DNA of 64,000 bases from assembly GCA_933228675.1 (NCBI GenBank), contig OW121741.1, forward strand, positions 116,049,248 to 116,113,247, in the 5' to 3' direction. Each line of letters starts with the position of its first letter. The first letter of the stretch is position 1. A program made the translations under genes and the position numbers. Positions 27,901 through 39,900 of this stretch are shown piece after piece. This DNA is from Stomorhina lunata. Its lineage: Eukaryota; Arthropoda; Insecta; Diptera; Rhiniidae. Below the pieces are notes generated by a model, which made no database searches, was not told where the DNA came from, and worked only from the letters and a program-made list of their open reading frames with translations.

Positions 27901-30900
27901 TACAAAAAATATTTAATATAAGAATTTTTAGTAGAAAATTCTCAATATTAGAATTTTCTATATAAAATTTTCGATAAAAAAATTTTCTATACAAATTTTA
28001 GAAATAAAAATTTTCTATAGAAAATTTTCGATATAAAAATTTTCCACAGAAATTTTCGATATAAGAATATTCTATAGAAAATGTTAGAGACAAGAATGTC
28101 TTTAATATAAGAATTTTCTAGAAAATATTCGCAATAAGAATTTTCTATAAAATATTTTTCTATAGAAAATTTTTGATATAAAAATTTTCTATCGAAAATT
28201 TTTGATATAAAAATTTTCTATAGAAACTTTTCAATAGCAATTTTCTAAAGAAATTTTTCTAAAGAAAACTTTACATGTAAAAATTTAAAAAAAAAATTTT
28301 TAATGTAAAAATTTTCTAAAGAAAATTTCGGATGTAAAAATTTTCTGAAGAAAATTTTCGATATAAGAAATTTCTATAGAAAATTTTCGATACAAGAATT
28401 TTCTATCAAAAATGTTCGATATAAGAACTTTCTATAAAAAATTTTTGATACAAAAATTTTCTATCGAAACCTTTTGACGTTAAAATTTTCGATGTAAAAT
28501 TTTTCTATAGAAAATTTTCGATATAAGAATTTTCTATGGAAAATTTTTGATATAAATAATTTTAATACCGAAAATTTTCTTTAAAAATTTTAATATTGAA
28601 AATTTTCTAAAAAAATGTTTTATTATCAAAAATTTTCTATAAAAATGTTCTAGTAAAAAATTTTCCCCCAAAAATTTTAATATCGAAAATTTTCTTTAAA
28701 AATTTTAGTACCGAAAATTTTCTAAAAAAATTTTAACACAAAAAAATATTAATATAAACATTTTGTATTAAAAATAATAATATCGAAAAATTTCTATACA
28801 AAATTTTAGTATCAAAAATTCTCTATAAAAAAATTTAATATCAAAAATTTTGTTTAAAATTTTTATTCCGAATATTATATATTATTTCACAAAAAATTAT
28901 AATATCAAACATTTTTAATAAAAAATTATTATATCGAAAATTTCTATACAAAATTTTAATATCGAAAATTTACTATGAAAAATTTTAATATCGAAAATTT
29001 TCTAGAAAAAATTTTAACTTCGAAAATTTTCTGTAAAAGTTTTAATATCAAAAACTTTCTATTAAAATTTAAATATCGAAAGTTTTTTATAAAATTTTAA
29101 ATATAAAAAAATTTTCTATATAAAACTTTAATATCGAAAATTTTCGATCAAACATTTTAATATCGAAAAATTTCTACAAAAAAAAATGTAATATCGAAAA
29201 TGTTCTTCAAATAATTTTAATATAGAAAAATTTGAATATCGAATACTTTCTTTTAAAATTTGAAAATTAAAAATTTTCTATAAAAAATTTTAGTATTGAA
29301 AATTTCCCTTAAAAAATTTAAATATCGAAAATTTTCCTTAAACAATTTAAATATCGAAATTTTTTTTTTTAAGTTTAATATCGAAAATTTTCTATAAAAA
29401 TGTTCTAGAAAAAAAAAAAATTGTTCCAAAAATTTTAATATCGAATTTTTTTTTTTAATATTAAAATCAAAAATTTTCTAAATCAAAGTTCCATATCAAA
29501 TATTTTCTATAAAAAATTTAAATATCAAAAATTTTCTATGAAAAATTTTAATATCAAAAATTTCTTTAAAAAATAATAATATCGAAAATTTTCTATAAAA
29601 AATTTTAATATCGAAAATTTTCTTTAAAAAAAAACTAAAATTAAAAATATTCTATCAGAAATTTTAATGTCGAAATTTTTTTTTTTTAATATTAAACATT
29701 TTCTATAAAAAAATTTTAATATCGAAAATTTTCTAAAATAAAATTTAATATCAAAAATTTTCGAGAAAAAAATTTAATATCAAAAGTGTTCTAAAAAAAA
29801 TGTTAATATCAAAATTTTGTATTACAAATCTTAATATCGAAAAATTTCTATAAAAAATATTAAAATCGAAAATTTTCTAAAACAAAAAAAAGTTCAATAT
29901 CGAATATTTTCTATAAAAAATTTCAATATGGAAAATTTTCTATAAAAAATTTTAATATCGAAAATTTTCTTTGGAAATTAATTATTCGAACTTTAAATTG
30001 AATTAATTGAAAAATTAGGATTTATCAGGCTTGAGTTCATTTTTAATTTTCAAATTATTAATTTGAAAATTTGAAAGTATTTTAACTCATTGAGTTTGAT
30101 CGAACATCACTACGTTTAATTGATTGTGTATTCTCCTATTACTTGTTTTGCCAACGGCAAGTGAAAAGATCGAGCAAAACAAGTAATAGGAGAATACACA
30201 ATCAATTAAACGTAGTGATGTTCGATCAAACTCAATGAGTTAAATTGATGATTATCTCTGCAATTTGATAACTCGACTGTGGTCGAGGGCGCTAAGTGCT
30301 GATGACGTCCTGTGGCGGGACAGAAATTGCAATCCACTAGCCGCGTTCAAAAATAATTTTTTCAGTTTTTCTCCACATTATTACTTTCAAATTTTCAAAT
30401 TAATAATTTGAAAATTAAAAATGAACTCAAGCCTGATAAATCCTAATTTTTCATCGAAAATTTTCTATAAAAAATTTTAATATCGGAAATTTTTAAACAA
30501 AAATTTTCAATAAAAAATGTTAATTAAAATTTTAATATCGAGAATTTTCGATAAAAAATTTGAGTATCGAAAATTCTCTATAAAAAATTTTAGTATCCAA
30601 AATTTTCAACAAAATAATTTAATATCTAAAATTTTCTATTAAAAATTTCATAAAAAATTTTGATATTAAAATTTGTATATAAGAATTTTAATTTTTTATA
30701 TAAAAAATTTTAATATTTAAAATTTTCTTTAAAAAAATATTTATATTGAAAATTTTGTATTAAAATTTTTAATATCGAAAATTATGTATAAGAAATTTTA
30801 ATATCGAAGTTTTTTTATAAAAAATTTTAATATTGAAAATTTTCTAAAAAAAACTTTAGTATCAAAAGTTTTCCACATAAAATTTTTATAACAAAAATTT

Positions 30901-33900
30901 TCTTTAAAAATTTTTTACATCGAAAATTTTATTTTAAAAATTTTACTAACGAAAATTTTTCATAAAATTTCTATAAAAAATTTTAACATAGAAAATTTTA
31001 TTTAAAATTTTTATTAAAAATTTTAATATCGAAACTTTTCTCTAAAAAAAATTAATATCGGAAATTTTCTATTTAAAATTTTAATAAAGACACATTTTAT
31101 ATAAACAATTTTATTATCGAAAAATTTCTATAAATAATTTTAATATAGAAAATTTTATTTAAAATTGTTATTAGATTTTTTATAACAATTGTCTAGAAAA
31201 ATTTTTAGTAGTGAAAAGTTCTATAGAAAATTTAAAGATTGAAAATTTTTTGTAGAAAATTTGTAAACCATAATTTTCTATTAAATTTTTCTACAGAAAA
31301 TTTTACTATCGTAAATTTTCTATAAAAATTTTTAATCTTAAAAATTTTCTTTAAGAAAAATTAAATATTAAAAATTTTCTCTCAAAAATTTTAATTACAG
31401 AAATATTAAAAAAACAATTAACATCGAAAATTTTCTATAAAAAATGTTAATATCGAAAATTTTCTATAAAATATTTTAATATCGAAAATTTACTATAAAA
31501 TATTTTAATATCGATAATTTTCTATAAAAAATTTAATATCAAAAAATTTTCTATAAAATACTTTGTTTATAGAAAATTCTTATATCAAAATTTTTCAATT
31601 TTAAATCTTAGTTTTTATATTTATTCACTTTTTCTTGTCTTTCACCCCACTGTTATATTAGTCTTTGATGATGTAGCTTCCCCTAATGTTAGAAGTAGTT
31701 GTAACAACAAATGCTTATGATTTTAATGTTGCGAAATGTTTCAGGAAACCTACCTGAAATTATTTTTATGCCTCCCAAGAAAAGCCCATAAATTAACAAA
31801 GTATTTTCCTTTTACAATTTATTTATTATTATTTATCATCCAAAAAATAAAGCAGCAGCAAAAGCAGAAAAAACGTCTTAGGAACAGGAAACTAACAACC
31901 ATATAAATTATTTATGTTGCAAATAGAAAATTTTGTGGTCCAATGCCAATACCAAGACTTACACATCCTTATATTGTTGTATTGTATAATAAGTTATAAA
32001 TTCCAAACATGTTCAAACATGTCTTGTTGGTGTCAAACGAAAAAAGGCTGGTATGGAATTTATTATTGTATATGGTACAACAATTTGTGAAAAATATATG
32101 TATATGTGTGAGGTTTTTAAAAGGGGGGGAGGGCTTTTAATGGAAGGGTGTTTCTGGAGGGAAATTGTTTAAATGTTACTTGTCTTCGACTTTGAGAATT
32201 GGATACAATTTTTACAAGAAACAAATTCTTTTGAAACCATAAATTGGAGTCGTAAATCTAAAAATCATCGAAATGCTTGGCTTCGTTTTGAGGCTAAAAA
32301 TTGGTTGCCTTTTTAAGGTCAGCCGCAGATTCTGAAGGGAGATTTGTTTGATTAGTTGTATTTCTGATAAAATATTCTTTTAAAATAATTTCTGGTTTTT
32401 TACAACTATCAAATAATTTAAAGACTAATATTATTTATAGTATAAATCTGTTTTACATCTAACTTTTTTTTCTTTTAAAATCTATTTTATATTTGTTTGT
32501 GGTTTTTTCAAATGTATTTGTTCTTACCCCTTTAGATAAATAAATATATTTATTTTACTAGTTTGTACTAGTAAGTAAATATTTTTAAGTTTTGACCAAA
32601 TTTGGTTTCAAAAGTCTTTGCTTTTTTGCTTTATCTTCTTTGTATTTAAAAGGCAAGAGAAATAATTTAAGATACTTTCATATATGTTTCTATTGAGGTC
32701 GAAATGCCACAAGAAAGTTAAGAAATACACTGAAAAAATTTGTTGTAAAGTAATAGATACGTTAATTAAATTTTATATCAATTTATAAAATCAAATGTTT
32801 CTCTAATCCCTCAGTTTAATTCGCTTAAATTAACTTTAAATAGATAAGATTAAATAAATATTGATTGTTAAAATTAAAACTTTTCACCTTTTGCATTAAT
32901 TTTGTTGGTAAACTACAATAAATAAATAAACATAAATAAATTATTAGCTATAAATTGTGGTTTTCATTTGTTTAATAAAAAATAATACTAATTTTATATT
33001 TTATGTATTTTTAATTGATTTAATAACATTTTTATAAAAAAAAATTGTAATTAGTATTTAATTTTTTTTTTACCAAATTAAGTTTATTAAATTTTGCAGT
33101 TAAACGCATGTTAATTATTTATTTACATAACAAATATCATTAATTTTTTTCATTGTTTATAATAATGACATAAAACTAAAACAATTAAGAGTGTTATATT
33201 CGGTTGTACCGAATCTTATGTACCCACCATGAAATTGTGTAAAATTGGAAAACATATCTTACATATCGCCGAGGGAGCAGCTAATTCAAAATGTTTACCA
33301 AATTCGAAAAAAAAATTACTTCAGTTGGTATTGTTGGTAAAATCTTTAGACTAAATTCGGTTACAGTAGCTTTCTTTCTATGTGGTTTCCCTGATATTTG
33401 CACTATGCACAAAATTTGATCTCATAACCGGGTAATTTTTTACCAAAGATTCTATAAAATAAACATGCTACACTTCCATACATTGATTTTTCGTATGGTC
33501 GTTTTGAAAACTCCATAAAACTACCCTTTTTAGTATAATTCGAAAACGACTAATGGAGACGATTTTCAAATGTGAAAAAGACACGTGCTCATGAAATGTA
33601 TGTTTGTTTGTGTGTTTATGTATTTTTCATTGTTCTTTATCCACTTTAATTCACATTTGACAGAAAAAAAATTTATATTAAATTTGCCTTTGGTTTTACA
33701 TTAATAAGCTATTAAATACTTTTCGTTGCGCTAAATAGTTAGGCCGAACATGTTGATAGTAATACGGCAAGTCCATATATATTGTTAGGTGTTTCTAATG
33801 CATCCACAGTATATAAAGTCTGGACTTTATACACAGTAAACATTGATTGATAGCTATCTAATTTCGTAGGTGCAATCCTTATATACTGAATGGACCTCCA

Positions 33901-36900
33901 AATCATTTTGATTGTAAATATAAAAAGGGGATATTTTATATATAAGAACTATATTTAAATGGTGACCGATTATCATAAAATTTCATATACTGGCTTTTCA
34001 TAAATACGAAAAGCTTATTTATGCAAAATTTAGTTGCATAGCTCTCATAGTTTATAATTAAAAATCATCTAACTGGCGTTTGTGCCATTTTAGCGGTTTC
34101 CGGGATAGTTTTTCATATGAAAGCTATAGTCAAGTATAGACAGATTCCTATAAAATTTGATATACTGACCAATAGTTGCATAAAACTTCTCAGTTCTAAA
34201 TTTAGTCATCATAGCTATTACAATTGGATACAATTTGTCAGCATTAATATTATTCCCGGTACGGGGTTATATGGGAGCTTTAACTAAATGAGAACCGATT
34301 TCACACATATTCAATACACAAGTTTTTCAAGACACCGAAAATATTTTTGTAAAATTTTGTCCCTCTAGCCCTCTTTTCATTAAGGTGCTATCGCGCTTTC
34401 ATTTGACGGACAGAAACCTCAATTTTTTGGTATTTTTATGTTTCCGTAAGTTTTTTATATGGGAGCTAAGTTCAAATGGTGACCGATTATGACAAAATTT
34501 GGCACGCATTGTGCTAAATTTAGTAGCCATAGTTACTGTATTTTATCATTTATTGGCACTTAAGTGTATTTTTGATGGATATTAGGCTGTTTCCGTAAGT
34601 TTTTTGTATGGGAGCTATGGTTAAATGTCAACCGATTTGGATATGTGCTGCCTAAATACTATGTAAAACTTCTCTATAGTAAATTTTATCATCATACCTT
34701 TTATAATTTGTTATTTATTCACGAGTTTATACGGGAGCTATGGTCAAATGTAAACCGATTTCGCCCAATTTTAATACAAAATTTTCCAAGAAGTTAGCAA
34801 AATTTTTGCCAAGTTTCAGTTACCTAGGTCCTTTTGTTTAGGCCCTGTAGTGCTTTCAACAGACGAACAGATGGATAGTCAGGCAGACAGACAGACAGAA
34901 AGACAGACAGAAATTTTAATATCAACAGTTTTCTATAAAAAATTTTAACATCGAAAATTTGAATATTAAAAGTTTTCTATAAAAATGTTAATATCGAAAA
35001 TTTTCTATACAAAATTTTTCTATCAAAAATTTTTCTATAAAAATTTTAAATAGAAATTTTCCTATAAAAAATTTAATATCGAAAATTTCCTATAAAAATT
35101 TGAATATCAAAAATTTTCTGAAAAAAAAACATTAATATAGAAAATTTTCTATAAAATATTTCTTTAAGAAAATTCAATATCGAAAATTTTCTTTTAAAAT
35201 TTCTATACAAAATTTTAATATCGAGAGTTTACTATCTTAAATTTTAAAATCTTAGTTTTCTATAAAAATTTTAATATCGAAAATATTATATAAAATATTT
35301 TAGTATCGAAAATTCAAATATAGAAAATTTTCTTAAAAAAAATTTTAATATCAAAAATTTTCTACAAAAAAATTTAATATCGAAAATTTTCTATAAAAAA
35401 TTTAATATCGAAAATTTTCTATAAAAAAAATTTAATATCGAAAATTTTTTATAAAATACTTTAATATAGATAATTTACTTTAAGATATTTTATTATCGAA
35501 AATTTTCTATATAAAATTTGCTGTAAAATATTATAATTATAATATCAAAATATTCTATAATATCAAAAATGTTCTATAAAAAATTTCAATATCGAAAATT
35601 TTCTATAAAAATTTTACTATCAAAAATTTGAATATCAAAAGTTTTCTATAAAAGAATTTTAACAACAAAAATTTTCTATGAAATATTTTAATATCGAAAA
35701 TTTTCTATAAACAATTTTAATATCGAAAATTTTCTATAAAAAATTTTAATATCGAAAATTTTTTATAAAAAATTTTAATGTTGAAAATTTCCTATAAAAA
35801 ATTTTAATATAAAAAATTTTTTATAAAATATTTTAGTATCGAAAATTTTCTATAAGAAAATTTAATATCGAAAATCATCAAAAAATTTCCAAAAAAAAAA
35901 TTTTAAAATAGAAATATTTCTATAAAAATATAGACATCAAAAATTTTCTATAAAAATTTTGATATCGAAAATTTTCTGTTTAAATTTAAATATCGAAAAT
36001 ATTCTTAAAAAATATTTTAATATCAAAAATTTTCTACAAAAAAATTTAATATCAAAAATTTTCTATAAAAAAATTAAATATCGAAAATTTTCTATAAAAT
36101 ATTTTTTTTTGTTTTCAACTACAAAAAATGTATCTTTATAGAAAATTTTCGATATTAAAATTTTTTATAGAAAATTTTCGATATTACAATTTGTTATAGA
36201 AAATTTTCGATATTAAAATTTTTTATAGAAAATTTTCGATATTAAAATTTTTTATAGAAAATTTTCGATATTAAAATTCTTTATAGAAAATTTTCGATAT
36301 TAAAATTATTTATAGAAAATTTTTGATATTAAAAGTTTGTATAGAAAATTTTCGGTATTAAAAGTTTGTATAGAAAATTTTCGATATAAAATTTTTTATA
36401 GAAAATTTTTGATATTAACATTTTTTATAGAAAATTTTCGAAAATTTTCTATAAACAATTTTAATATCGAAAATTTTCTATAAAAAATTTTAATATCGAA
36501 AATTTTTTATAAAAAATTTTAATGTTGAAAATTTCCTATAAAAAATTTTAATATAAAAAATTTTTTATAAAATATTTTAGTATCGAAAATTTTCTATAAG
36601 AAAATTTAATATCGAAAATCATCAAAAAATTTCCATAAAAAAATTTTAAAATAGAAATATTTCTATAAAAATATAGACATCGAAAATTTGCTACAAAAAT
36701 TTTGATATCGAAAATTTTCTGTTTGAATTAAAATATCGAAAATATTCTTAACAAATATTTTAATATCAAAAATTTTCTACAAAAAAATTTAATATCAAAA
36801 ATTTTCTATAAAAAAATTAAATATCAAAAATTTTCTATAAAATATTTTTTTTTTGTTTTCAACTACAAAAAATGTATCTTTATAGAAAATTTTCGATATT

Positions 36901-39900
36901 AAAATTTTTTATAGAAAATTTTCGATATTAAAATTCTTTATAGAAAAGTTTTGATATTAAAAGTTTGTATATAAAATTTTCGATATTAAAATTTTTTATA
37001 GAAAATTCTTGATTTTAACATTTTTTATAGAAAATTTTCGATATTAAAATTGTTTATAGAAAATTTTCGATATTAAAGTTTTATGAAGAAAATTTTCTAT
37101 ATTAAAACAGCATACCTAATCCTTGCTTTAAGTTGCTGTCTTATAATTCTGTCATTTAAATAAACTTTTTCTCTAAGTGTTTTTTTGAAAGCATTTTCAA
37201 GTCCAAACTTCTCCACAAACATAGTTCTTTTCCCATTTCTTTAAAAACCACAAAAACTCATACATTTTCAAAAAGACTTTGGAAAAAAAACAAAGATAAC
37301 TCTAAAATATCTATAAAGCCAAAATATGCATGTGCAAAAGACCCCATAAAAAGTCATTAATTATTTATAGTTTTAAGTGGCAATTTTTGAGAAAATACCC
37401 CACAAAAAAAATTAGAACAAAATAAAGAAGAACCACAAAATCTTTCAAATAAATTTTGAATAATAAAATTTTAAAATCATATTTACCAAATGAAAACTAT
37501 GAATGCAAATAAAAAGTAGGAGTTCAAATTGTATTAAGTTCATAAAGACAAGATAAATAGAATAAATATAAACTATCTTTAAATATATAATTTTAATGGA
37601 TTTATTTATAAGTATCTACTACAATTTATTTACTCAAATAATTATTTATACGTATGATAATACTTATTTATTTATAAATAAAATATGTAAATAATAAATA
37701 TTAACATATTTAAAATACAAATATTTGTTTATTAAAATATATTTAGTTTCACATAAAACTTCGGTTTTAGGCATAAAGACTTAAGTGTTTTTTTCGTCAT
37801 GTTAAACTTAAAGGATTATTATAAGAAAATGCATATGTTTCATACAGTTGGGATAAAAAGTTGTAGGCTAACATAGAAAAAGAAATGTATAAACAAAATG
37901 TCTGTCTGTCTGTCTGCCTGCCTGCCAGTTCTTGAAAAACTTTGGTATTGAAATTGGGCGAAATCGGTTCGCCATATGAAAGCATGATAGCGCCTTACAA
38001 AATAAAGCAAGAGGGACTAAATTTTACAAAAGTACTTTCAATATCTTTTTCAAAATTTCCTATAAAAATATGAAATTTTCAAAATTTCCTATAAAAATAT
38101 GAAATTTTCAAAACTTCCTATTAAAATATGAAATTTTCAAAATTTCCTATAAAAATATGAAATTTTCAAAATTTCCTATAAAAATATGAAATTTTTACAG
38201 GTTTTCATATAAATCATCTTAAATGGAATTGTGTAATTAGGAAAAAATGGTAATAAATTCATACAAATATGAAAGTATTGATGACTAAGACCCTCGTTAG
38301 ACAATCCACCTCGAAGATTTAACTGTTAAGGTGGTAAAACCGTAAGCTAACTAATCAACGAACAAATAAAAAACTCAAAAACTTAAATAATCACTAGGTT
38401 TAAACAATTTTTATTAAAGACATCATAAAGAATGTGCCAAACAAATAATGCAAACTTACAAATACTTTCAAATTAGAAAAAATACATACACAAAGAATGT
38501 CTGACAAGATAAATGTTTGAAAAGCCTTTATATACATATATTATACATATATTTACAAAAAAAAAGTAAAAATAGCAACAAAAATTGAAACATTGTGAAT
38601 TGGTTTGTAAAAATCTGTAAAATTTCTTAAATTTATACAAGCACCCAACCTTTAAGAATGATGATGATGTGTTTGTGTTTTGAAATATTTCTTTTTTTTT
38701 TCATGTTTTACTTTTCACTTTTTCTACTCTAATACTCGACTATTTCAAGTGGTGAAATCGTTAACACAAGCAACAAATTGCTTTTACTTTTTTTACTTCC
38801 CATTCTACGAATACTTTCGCCTTTTGAAAAATGCCTGCAGTTTTTTGTTTCGCCACTCTAAAATTCTATATTTTTTAAAAAGGGCCGAAACATGATGATT
38901 GCAGTAAAATATTAGATTCAATGCTAACAACAAGAACAACAGCAACACAAACTGTAAAAAACAACTACAGCAACAAAACACAGGAAGGAAATGAAACATA
39001 TGTTTGTGTGTGTAAAATAGCATTTGAATGGTTTATGTTATTATACAAGGGGAGGGGGAGAAAGTATAGATGGGACGTAAAAAGAAGAGCATGAGCAAGT
39101 ATTTACCGCTATAGGGTATATATTTAACTAATATTTTTTCGTTGATTGTATGCGAATCATGATGGGAACAAATAGCACAAACACAAAAAAATAAATCGAA
39201 GTGTCAATATTTTTTGACCTGGAATGAGATTTTATGTTATATTTCGTTTACAAAAAAGAATGAATGAAGCAGCAGTAGAATATGAAAAGACTTTCCACAA
39301 AAATTTATACTTGTTAAAAAGAATATAGAATGAATATTCTAATGCAGGCATGACCGAACTTGAATGCAGACTGAAGATAAATATAAGGACTTTGAACAAA
39401 TATAAGAAATATTGTTAATAATCATTTTGATTTGAAGAGTTTTTACAGATCAAATATAAGATTTTGAATTGTCCTATTCAATATTAAAAAAAAAATGTTT
39501 ATTTAATAGATAAAAAGAAATACAATGCTAATGGTATCAACAAAACTAATCTGGTAAAACATTTTGAAAGAAATCATAATGTAATTTTCTTTTGTATAAA
39601 TTTAACAATTTTTAGCTTAACAAAAGTAAGAGTATAAAGTCAAGTTTTTCTAAAATTAAAAAAAAGTAAAATTATTGACAATTTTCTTTAAAGAAATGTT
39701 GATACAAAATTTTTGGTAACGATAAAAAAATAAAGTTATCTATCGATAGCTTTTCTATAGAAAAATAAAGTTATCGATAACTTTTCTATAGAAAAATTAT
39801 GTTATCGATAACATTTCTATAGAAAAGTTAAGTTTTCGATAACTTTTATGTAGAAACTTTTCTATAGAAAAGTAAACCTATCGATAACTTTTCTATAGAA

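Larger units (their letters stand above)
27489..31653. repeat. Long array with orientation switch, bounded by CACAGTGGGG / CCCCACTGT
   Basis: CACAGTGGGGTA at 27489 and CACCCCACTGTT at 31643-31653 bracket 4.1 kb. From 27535 to about 28560 units read TTTTCGATATAAGAATTTTCTATAGAAAA; after that they read the other way, AATATCGAAAATTTTCTATAAAAAATTTT. A 444-bp nested inverted-repeat element interrupts at 30009-30452. Confidence 0.9.
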
